From the NCBI RefSeq assembly GCF_964204865.1, contig NC_135254.1, positions 13,397,001-13,461,000 of the forward strand: a DNA stretch of 64,000 nucleotides, in the 5' to 3' direction. The notes below the pieces were generated by a model, which saw only the letters and a list, made by a program, of their open reading frames with translations, made no database searches and was not told the DNA's origin. Each line of letters begins with the position of its first letter. Position 1 is the first letter of the stretch. The stretch comes from Styela clava. Lineage: Eukaryota > Chordata > Ascidiacea > Stolidobranchia > Styelidae. A program made the position numbers and the translations under genes. Positions 53,301 through 64,000 of the stretch are shown piece by piece.

Positions 53301-54555
53301 AGACTCAAACTTCACCACTTCACTCAGAGTCGAATTCATCGGAATAATTCCGCCTATTGTTTAAGTTATGATAGCTTGTACATAGCATGGTTTGCTCTTA
53401 AAATGTAAAAATAGCACCACGACGTTCACTGTTCCATATGTTTGATATGCCTTCTCTTCCCTAAAGAAGTGAACTACTTACTCTTCGATACAAAAGAGTT
53501 ATTACATTCTGTAGTTTCAAACTACACATCGATATAATCGATGATAATAATCTTAAAGAAATTAAAGCCTGACAACGCATTATTTGACGGCCAATAAAAT
53601 GTGCAGCCGTTGGCTAACGAATATCAGTCATTGAAACAGTAAGACCTAATAGTTAATCAATCAAAGCAACTCTATGCTTCTGGTATAATTGCTCGACCTA
53701 TATAGATAAGATATACGAGATTAGCGATTAGTATCACATTAAAATTCATCCATATTGGTTTGAATATATCATTCGATGCTTTTCGAAATAGTGGTAGAGA
53801 ACTTATTTTGAGAACATTATTAGTGTATTATTACCGTCACCCACGAGATCCCAAATACAATTTACTTGTACTCCTGAAGTATGCACACCAAGATGTCGCA
53901 CAACCTAAATCCTAACCTGGTACACAACCTGAGTTCAGGTTGTTTTCTGATTAAAATTAAGCTTGATTTATATCTAAAATTGAAACTAGAATACAATGTG
54001 AAACACTGTGACAAAAAATTTAATCTTCAAGAACTTACATATTTCATATATATTGTACCATTTTAGTTGAATTCGTGCATATATTATCACCATAAACAAA
54101 GACGAGAAATAAATTCATTTTTTTTTTCAGGTAAAAATCACACCTATTTTGTCAAGGGCAACAAATACTGGAAGTTCCACGCTCGAGATGTCAAAGTGAT
54201 AGCTGAATTTGACAACTTTGCTCATGATTGGCTGGGTTGCGAAAACGTCTTGGTACTACCACCGCCCCCTCCAACGGGAGTACCCATACCGGCAATTGCA
54301 GCAATTACGGTAGTAATAGTAATGCTATTTCTTGCCGCTATGGGCATATATTTCATGCACTACAGAAGACGGGGATACAAGCACACTCCCTCCACAGCCA
54401 GCCTTAACCCTGCTCAGCCACCTTATTATAATTACGTATGCAATATTGAAGAAGAAATAAAAGTCGCAGATAGATCCGCACAGAGGTTTGTGTGGGTACA
54501 TACTTTAAATCACGGATGGAACAATTTGAAGTTTTCGTTGCAGCAAAAAGTTTGA
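26394..54555 (+). CDS. membrane-type matrix metalloproteinase (MT-MMP), 10 exons
   Basis: Exons: 26394-26591, 27402-27673, 31896-32182, 40502-40663, 41028-41193, 42635-42745, 44306-44448, 45057-45194, 53033-53152, 54131-54555. The total is 2022 nt (673 aa plus stop) with all phases matching. Order: signal peptide (1-26); propeptide with cysteine switch PRCGNPD (C124); furin site RRKR (138-141) before Y142; catalytic domain with structural-metal histidines H209, H224 and H237, zinc motif [11 protein letters not shown] (262-272) and Met-turn M280; Thr/Ser/Pro hinge (about 308-375); four-bladed hemopexin domain closed by C380 and C569; PPPPP stem; membrane segment (about 584-608); cytoplasmic tail ending SLQQKV. 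The family is furin-activated and degrades extracellular matrix at the cell surface. Odd points are a second RRKR at 57-60, no MT-loop in the catalytic domain, and exon 9 isolated about 7.8 kb from exon 8. Confidence 0.96.
28924..28931 (+). promoter_or_regulatory. TATA box candidate of a nested mini-gene
   Basis: TATATAAA matches the metazoan TATA consensus and lies 39 nt upstream of the ATG at 28963, which opens a signal-peptide-like reading frame. Such words are frequent in AT-rich DNA, so the call rests on the pairing with the downstream ORF. Confidence 0.35.
28963..29447 (+). CDS. candidate nested mini-gene for a tiny secreted peptide (39 aa, two exons)
   Basis: Exon 28963-29049 encodes 29 residues: [10 protein letters not shown], then [12 protein letters not shown], a textbook signal peptide, then QYETFAL. 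It ends at GTAATG. Exon 29415-29447, after GGATTCCAG, would add [10 protein letters not shown] and a stop, in phase 0. The two short segments GQYETFAL and GNYDAFLY resemble each other (G-Q/N-Y-E/D-x-F). If the intron is not used, the frame instead ends after VMNQNILA (37 aa). It lies in MMP intron 2 on the same strand, with a TATA word at 28924. I recognise no family. It could be a chance signal-like ORF; no homolog or transcript evidence is visible. Confidence 0.35.
29448..31895. other. remainder of MMP intron 2
   Basis: No exon of a known family was found. The open frame at 29456-29851 begins at TTG, contains a hydrophobic stretch ([17 protein letters not shown]) and matches nothing I recognise. 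It is left uncalled. Confidence 0.45.
32183..36847. other. first part of MMP intron 3
   Basis: AT-rich intron sequence with only short ORFs and no domain. A degraded SINE-like word, TATGGCCCAGTAGTTAAAAA, occurs near 33707 but lacks a convincing B box. Confidence 0.45.
36848..37650. repeat. tandem pair of ~210-bp repeats split by a MITE
   Basis: Copy 1 (36848-37059) and copy 2 (37441-37650) both run from TACGTGCCAC.AGGTACTTCG to ATTTCGTAT and share CTGGACAGCGTGACCGGAAA and GTGCAATATTGTACATTTCA. They are direct repeats, strongly similar along their length. The 381-bp element between them sits exactly at the boundary, at a TA dinucleotide. Confidence 0.88.
37060..37440. mobile_element. TA-flanked MITE (381 bp)
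   Basis: The terminal inverted repeats are CCGTGTTTCCCCGAAAATGA (left) and, on the complement of the right end, CCGTGTTTCCCCGAAAATAA, each followed by GAC. TA lies directly outside both ends (37058-37059 and 37441-37442), which fits a Tc1/mariner-type TA target duplication. I recall similar CCGTATTTTCCCGAAAATAAG termini as widespread in animal genomes. The ORF inside (37021-37338) starts outside the element and has no transposase motif, so the element is non-autonomous. Confidence 0.88.
37959..38342 (+). CDS. unrecognised ORF with a membrane segment in MMP intron 3 (127 aa)
   Basis: An ATG-started frame of 127 codons. Residues 1-81 are polar with a few cysteines ([17 protein letters not shown]). 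Then [19 protein letters not shown] forms a hydrophobic segment followed by an acidic, Ser/Thr-rich tail. Two readings are possible. One is a single-pass protein, perhaps starting from an acceptor CTTTCAG at 37982 within the frame. The other is a 46-residue secreted or membrane peptide starting at the internal methionine (about 38202). I find no known domain and no further exon, so a chance ORF is quite possible. Confidence 0.25.
   Translation: MRLHYSFRDVGSVRKTQFLIVDFHNTIFTAITEHTPVAITRSHEGNESYKKECGSYYLSYMSGCAATWDIGDQTIVQFPFVEMSILKGLLVTFATLVIFCCLCYPTEYSDDTSVTVSRDIFSTASLV
38343..40501. other. last part of MMP intron 3
   Basis: AT-rich intron DNA, no supported gene or clear repeat beyond short A/T runs. 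Confidence 0.45.
45195..53032. other. 7.8-kb MMP intron 8
   Basis: No exon of a recognisable family on either strand. It contains the hairpin at 49187-49237. The words TATCACTGGTATGGA near 48868 and near 40705 (intron 4) are shared and probably mark a dispersed repeat. The open frame at 47564-47779 (71 codons, hydrophobic start) lacks support. Confidence 0.45.
49187..49237. repeat. 20-bp-stem hairpin
   Basis: ATGGGCGATTGATGGGTCGC (49187-49206) pairs with GCGACCCATTTATCGCCCAT (49218-49237) with two mismatches, around an 11-nt loop. Partial pairing may continue outward (GGGAAGC against the complement of ACTTGACC). It is GC-rich against AT-rich surroundings. It could be a tiny foldback element or a structured RNA; no family is recognised. 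Confidence 0.75.
53868..53945. mobile_element. one-armed relic of the foldback family
   Basis: TACTCCTGAAGTATGCACAC followed by CAAGATGTCGCACAACC matches the left arm of the family, and AACCTGGTACACAACCTG follows. The opposite arm's tip is missing. It lies in MMP intron 9. Confidence 0.6.
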
Positions 54556-56475
54556 AAAAAAACGAGGGAAGTGCTATAGCGCCATTTATTGATGTCAGAA
54601 GGTTCGCGCCAAAGAGTGCATGGTTGGCCTGTAATGTTGATATGCAAACAGAACTGTGAGTCTTACAAAAGCATTGAATGGACAACACATTACACAGGTC
54701 GCCAATGGCATTATGAAAGAGCAAAATATACTCTTCTGGCCTCTTAGGCTTAAAAGTGAATTATAACGTATTATTAGCACCAAGAACTTTCTTGTGACGG
54801 ACTATCCACTTTTCTGTATGTCATTTACTATGTGTAACCACTGTTTCAAACGCACTAGATTATTTACGTATATCCTGTGTAGCACAATTTCATCAATGTT
54901 TATAACTATATTTTAGTCAAGGAGCTAACATCGCGATAGCTTTCATTATTTCTTTATCTTTCGGTGCTGAGTAGTCTTCGTATAAATACTCACTTTCAAT
55001 TAATTGCCTACTAGTTTAGCTCCAAGTTTTAACATTCCTCTGAAACACGAATTAAAATGCTACAACTGTTTATTTTGTATCAGTTATTGAATTAATTCTA
55101 GAGTTGGCAATATAAAAGTCAGCGGCGCGTTCACGAAAATAGTAGCATAATAGAACATTATAATTATTACTGCCTAGAACTGGACATAATTTTTTTATAT
55201 GAATTGTTCCCATTCGTACTACTTCAAAAGTTGTTTTCATTGGAATTCGAACTTGGATTAAATTTGGATCTCCGTTCTTTGGAAGCAGTAATTCTTAATT
55301 TTATCGCACGATTTTTTTTTTGAATGCGGATTCCTTTGAGCTTAACTTACTTGAAGATTTGGGTTTACCGCCCTAAAGTTTTACCGGATAAAGCTTGTCA
55401 TAAATACAACGGCCTGGCATTAAACAATATATAAAAAAAAAACGTAAATTCCTCACAAAAATTGAATTGAAATAGCTTCGTTTTATGCGTTTATTTGAAA
55501 TTTCAGGAGCATTTTGTTGTTAAAAAACTGACAAATAATTGTTTTCAACAATTTTCAACGTTCTACCAATGCCGAGATTTAAGAATAGCCAAGCAAACTG
55601 CAGTTTTAGCTTAAAAAGCTCGTTTGTATTTTGTTACCGTGATATACAACGTTATGTCACTGTATTGATCTCTATTGCAAAAAGTACTGTTTTCATATTT
55701 TGTTTTGTTTTCAGTTTAAAATAAAAACTCGAAACCGAACCATATTCTGCAAAGTTACATTTATTCGACATTTGCTTATTAAGTGCCGTCTCCTCTGTAA
55801 AAGATCAAATGTCAAATTTTTATTTTGTCATTTTTGCTTTATTTATTAAATTTTCTTAATATTTCTGTATTATTTTTATGTTTTCCATCTGAGTAAAAAA
55901 AACTTTTTCTACTCCTCGTGACTTATACCGAGTTCATTTTCTTATATAATATCGTTGGTAATGCAGAGTAGGCCATAACATGCCACTTTCTTCATCATAA
56001 ACTTTTACTTGGTTTACCTGGCCATAAAGAACCTTATAAAAGTATCAGTATTAATCTTTTAATTTGCTATTTTGACTGGATTCCAACAGCACTGAGTAAT
56101 AAATTTGAGGAAAAACTCCATTTCGTGTCAATTGTGAATAGTATTTCTACATTCGTGTTACAGTCGCAGATTCATTAATAACAGCACTGGTCAAACGTTA
56201 TGAGCGAATCATGAACTCAGTTCAACATAATTGAGCTCCGGTATGGTACAGCAATTGCCCTACACCTCAACCCGCCTCGAAATTTCTAAATCGAAGTGTG
56301 ACACCACACCTTAAAATCCTAACTTGAATATAATTGTAGTTGAATATCCAGAAAGTGGCGCATATACATGTACAGATTGTCAGTCATAACACATTATTAT
56401 GTGTTACAAATAGTTTTATCGCTAATAGCAAAATATTTACCTCGAAGTGATATATAATCAATTATACAGTATGTT
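54556..56475. other. intergenic DNA 3' of the MMP gene
   Basis: No gene supported. The MMP 3'-UTR should lie here; the first AATAAA on the plus strand that I see is at about 55720, far from the stop, so the true signal is uncertain. Confidence 0.45.
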
Positions 56476-56986
56476 TAGTCTTACCATACGTCCCGTTTTA
56501 GTCGGGACAGTCCCACTTTTCAACGGCTTGTCCCGGCGCCCCTGCCTGTCAGCCAGAAGTCCCGCTTAGGCGTTCATCCAGTCAGCAATCAGCATAATAC
56601 ACGAACATTTTTAATTATCGAGTTCTTGATACCGGTACTGTTGTTGCTGTGTAGCGTACCGGTAGCCAACTTACTGAAGGTGGGTGCGTGGTTTTATCTG
56701 TTTCGTTGTTTTCCGCTAACAATTTGTTACGTGTAAGCCCCGTACGCCAAAAGGGTGCTCAACGTCAACGTAAATTCCTTTCTATTTTCGAACTGAAACC
56801 GATATTTAGACAGACAGACAGACAGACAGCGCATGAACTCTCGATGACAACATGGTTAAGAAGACAGCCGGGATGGTTTTCAATCTAGGCCCCTAATGTA
56901 AACTCGGTAAATTTGAAGTTGAAAAAATCACAGCTATGATCTTTGAAGGCGTCCCACTTTGGGGTCACAAAAATATGGTAACTCTA
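56476..56986. mobile_element. hAT-type MITE with perfect 8-bp target duplication (511 bp)
   Basis: The left end is TAGTCTTACCATACGTCCCG. The complement of the right end is TAGAGTTACCATATTTTTGT. Both are flanked by AGTATGTT (56468-56475 and 56987-56994), a perfect 8-bp duplication as hAT elements make. The interior has GTCCCG/CGGGAC words and a GACA microsatellite (five units, 56809-56828). No transposase is encoded. Confidence 0.92.
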
Positions 56987-57549
56987 AGTATGTTACGTCC
57001 ACCAGTGTGAAACAGATGGAACGTGAATATCTAGCATCGTTCAAAGGTTTCGAACACACTTCAAAATATGATTGGAATTACTAAGAAACAAATTAGAAAC
57101 CAGATTTAATTTACTGTTCATACTATAATCCTAATCGATTAAAGTTGTGATTACACGTGGTAAATTTATTCCACGCCGTGAGATATCGACGTTAATCTTT
57201 TCCTTGACAACAAAGCGGTAACCAAGTCAGGCGCAATTTATATTTTCTCTCCCACTCGTGTAATTTCCGCTTGAACAAACTAAAACGGATATTCTGATTA
57301 AACTAATTAGTCCAGACGCAAATAAGTGACCGTCGATCACGCACAAGCAAATGTCGCTGGTAGGTCTTTGCGTCGTTTCGCATTGGTGCTAACGTTAGTC
57401 ATCAGCTGACGTGTTAGTCAGAGCTTAGTCACGATTAAATGAGCTGCAGCTGGACTCGGTCTGATTTGTGTATGATTCAAATTTGCAGAAAACTGAAAAA
57501 TGAGCATAGCACTTTCCCTAGAATATGTAAATAATTAAATAGCAAACAA
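56987..57549. other. 5' flank of the plus-strand single-pass protein gene
   Basis: No ORF of note. A core promoter was not recognised. AAATGCAG at 57549-57556 overlaps the proposed ATG and could itself act as a 3' splice site. Confidence 0.4.
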
Positions 57550-59481
57550 ATGCAGGCTGGTGATGATGCTGGGATGTTTATCGCTGATGTTAGGATCGGT
57601 AATGTTTCGGATACAAATTTTCACAGCGGAGAAGGTGATGGAAACACAACATACATACCCAAGGAAGAAAGAAAATTGACTTCAGAAGATAATTTCCCTG
57701 GAAATTTTGGATTATATTTGGCCGTCATTATCTTCTGCATGATAATCATTGGAGTACCTATGGGCCTCATAGCTTACAGAAGGTATGTCTTTATAAATCA
57801 TTACCGATAAAGCATTGTGTTTTATAAATAAAGAGCACTTGAAGGGTATTGCTGATAAATTGTTTTTACGAGTATTTGCTCAAAGCAATGCATTAACTCA
57901 AAAGCGAAGGAAACATACCAAGGAGCTCAATGGCATATGAAGCGTCAGCATACCTGTTAACATGAAACTTGGAGCGGACCTCCTGAAGTGTGCGCACCAA
58001 GATACCAGATTAGGGTTCAGGTTATGCGACATCTTGGTGCGCATATTTCAGGAGTACCCTTGAAGCAATTAGGTGGTGTGATCTCTAGTCCAAGAGGCAC
58101 ACATCCCCATAGGGTGCCATGGAACACACAGAAACTTTGCAAAATGGAAATATTAACCTTCTAGTGATCCAAACTATAGTTAAAATATCCAATTTCCATG
58201 GAAGAATTTCGATTGATATGATACATGGATATTTGGTGGGTGGATATTAATTCCAAGAAAACTAAAAAACTTGGAAATAATTATTTTCCTAATACACAAG
58301 CAAAATATCGACAAAACTAATAGTCGTAATCCATATATTGATCACATATAAAAAATCTTACATAAATGCTATCGATTCATAAAATCATTTTTCACCGGCG
58401 TATTGATATGTATCCCGACAATACGCTGACTGGTAATATGCTTTTATAGTTTATTACAACAGCAATAACTTCATCTAGAACCTATTACACTGTATTGCTC
58501 TGAAATTACGTACATGTACAAGAGAAAAAACGCTGTGGGGTCCGAATTCGAACACCGTGGTCTCGCGCCGTCAATGTAACAACAACTTCTTGTCAAAATA
58601 ATCGACGAAAATCTCGCGCGGTCTGTAATTTTTTAAATTTTGGATATTCTTTGTACAAATTAAACAAAAATTCTGCCAGATAACAGTGCACCACCTATAT
58701 AGTGAGTCTTTACTCTGTCTCGTTTCATTATTAAAAAACGGGCGTTCGTACAATCCAGGATTTCATAGTTTTCTTACGGGAGCGCAGAGCGTTTGAGATG
58801 CCTCAATTACATGACGATTCGAAACCTCTCGCGCAGTTACCAGTCCGTGTCGATTATGAGAATTAGGTATTTTTACCAGACACATGGCTGTACAGCAGCG
58901 AGTCTCATTAAAATTTTGTCATATCCTGCAAACTGCTTGTGCCTTACCCTTAGCACGATTCGATTAGCACTGAGATGTGTAGACATACATATACCGGTAT
59001 ATAATAATACATGCCTGAAATAAATACTTGTTTCTTATTGATGCAAATAACCCTTGACGTGGTCATGTTATAACGCTATGTATTTTATATCGTTAGGCAT
59101 TATTTATTTGCTGCCCTGCAATGCGGATATTTAAACTGAAAAGTTGGTTATCGTAATTCGTAACCATTTTCATAGCCGATTATTCCATTTTATATAGTAG
59201 CCTTGGATCAGGGACTGACCACATTTTACCTCAGAAAAACTAATGAGGCAAACAAAAGCGTAGTGGCAATTTGTGCCCATAATCTCTTTCATATATATGC
59301 CCTTAAATCTTATAGAAATTTTATAAAAGGGTCCTTTTTAAAATAGAATTAATTTTGCAGGAAGCTGTTGATGGCGGAATCAAAACGAATGAAACGACTT
59401 GCAACAATTCGTATACCCCGAGGTAATTATGTTTCGCCACAAGATGTAGTTTTTTTGAAAGAGCAAACTCAATTAATTTGA
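57550..59481 (+). CDS. unrecognised small single-pass membrane protein, copy 2 (two exons, 117 aa)
   Basis: Exons 57550-57782 and 59361-59481 are joined in phase 2 (donor GTATGT, acceptor TTTTGCAG). The N-terminal part is polar and acidic with VRIG at 14-17 and sequons NVS and NTT. A membrane segment lies at 56-77 (YLAVIIFCMII, then IGVPMGLIAYR). The basic tail of about 39 residues includes KRMKRLATIRIPRG and ends KEQTQLI. It is a paralog of the minus-strand gene at 21016-21582: first-exon coding length, intron phase and membrane position are identical, and about half of the membrane-segment residues match, while the tails differ in length and sequence. The word ATGCAG at the start could be an acceptor instead of the initiator, but the matching start distance in the paralog favours the ATG. 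Family and function unknown. Confidence 0.72.
57976..58059. mobile_element. compact foldback element copy (84 bp)
   Basis: GGACCTCCTGAAGTGTGCGC then ACCAAGAT pairs with the complement of ATCTTGGTGCGCATATTTCA then GGAGTACCC. The spacer contains TTAGGGTT. It lies in the intron of the 57550-59481 gene. Confidence 0.85.
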
Positions 59482-60401
59482 CTGCAGAACAGTGACGGTG
59501 GAATTTGATGACAAATATTTCTCATGGTAGAATTTGTCTTCATCCTCTGACATAAACGTGTGGAATTACATGCGTACCACTTGATATACATTAACTAAAT
59601 CCTATATACCGTCAATCAATTGGGACGTTTGAAGCATGTCTTGCACCTATCTATTAACCCTTATGCAAGATTCACGAGTTATGGAGCATTTCACTGATGT
59701 CGAATTTCAGTTGTTGGTTCATTTCAAGTTAAATGAAAGCTATTATTCCTCAGCACATTACATCCATTCAATATTACCTCTCTTGAATTTTGTCTTCTTG
59801 AATTTTCCTATCTGAAGGATTGAAAGACCTTTAATCAGGCAAATCGATTTATTTTTATTTCGTTTCAATTAAGTACAATGAAAAGGACTGCAAATCACGT
59901 TAGTTTACAAGCGGATTAATAATTTGAGCCTTCGTATTATAAAATTGGACAGTGGAATAAAACCAGTGGCGTGGAGAAAGGTTGGCAAAACGCAAGTACA
60001 ACGCCTTCAAGCAAAATGTTCTGAAATCAAAAGACATTGTTTAATTTCTCGGAGGAGAGAAATGTTTCTCAACAACATAGCAGCAGCATTCCTGTTTTAA
60101 GCCACTTTTTAACAACCCGTGATGTTTGACATTTCAAAATATGTTATCAATAATGGTGCAGCTAATTAGAAATCAAGTACACATGAAAAATATGTTATAA
60201 CATGTGGATTTTGCTTTTTTGACGGCATACTGATTAAATCAACCAAAATGCACTTGCAAATTGTAATACTTAATGAGCATCACTATTCTCCCACACAACT
60301 GTATAAATGTTCAGGTCAGGAGATACGTATCGCGAAATGCCACCAGTTTATGTTTCTTTATGTTCAATTGTTTACATAAATCCAAGATGTGTCTTAACTG
60401 A
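59482..60401. other. gap between convergent genes
   Basis: Separates the plus-strand single-pass protein gene from the minus-strand SLC38 gene, so both 3'-UTRs should lie here. An AATAAA at 59956 is a possible signal for the plus-strand gene. Nothing else is recognised. Confidence 0.45.
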
Positions 60402-63909
<3,508 letters not shown>

Positions 63910-64000
63910 CTGTAAAAAATACGAATACATTGTCAGTATAAACTTTAATAATCGTCCGCCATAATACCATATGAAAAGATTTACTGATTAGCTATTTCAT

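Overview
The window is animal nuclear DNA. Genes are split by GT-AG introns, the sequence is A+T-rich, and all recognisable proteins are metazoan families: a UBX/PUB protein, an SLC5 symporter, a membrane-type matrix metalloproteinase and an SLC38 transporter. Divergence of the proteins and the style of the repeats (tRNA-type SINE, foldback elements) suggest a marine invertebrate deuterostome. A tunicate is my best guess, but nothing I can read proves it.

Layout. 1-2870 is a 175-bp satellite array, broken once by a foldback element. 3447-4739 (+) is an intronless UBXN6-type gene. 4740-9767 has no convincing gene but holds a local duplication and a ~1.5-kb inverted-repeat element. 9768-16021 (-) is a complete 12-exon SLC5-type Na+ symporter (604 aa), with a tRNA-derived SINE and a foldback element in its introns. 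16022-21015 is repeat-rich. 21016-21582 (-) is a two-exon single-pass membrane protein I do not recognise. 21955-26393 holds repeats only. 26394-54555 (+) is a complete 10-exon membrane-type MMP (673 aa). Its introns contain a candidate nested mini-gene for a tiny secreted peptide (28963-29447), a TA-flanked MITE lying between two copies of a ~210-bp repeat, and an unrecognised ORF. 56476-56986 is a hAT-type MITE with a perfect 8-bp target duplication. 57550-59481 (+) is a second copy of the unrecognised single-pass protein. 60402-63909 (-) is the 3' half of an SLC38 amino-acid transporter that runs off the right edge.

Exon chains of the SLC5, MMP and SLC38 genes were built by hand from splice sites. 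In each case the phases match at every junction and the total is an exact number of codons, which supports the models. The genes look functionally unrelated: protein quality control, solute uptake, pericellular proteolysis and amino-acid uptake. The most novel items are (i) the pair of paralogous single-pass proteins, which share first-exon coding length, intron phase and membrane-segment position while their tails differ; (ii) the nested TATA + signal-peptide mini-gene; and (iii) a foldback transposon family with at least seven copies here, some carrying telomere-like TTAGGGTTAGG in their arms.
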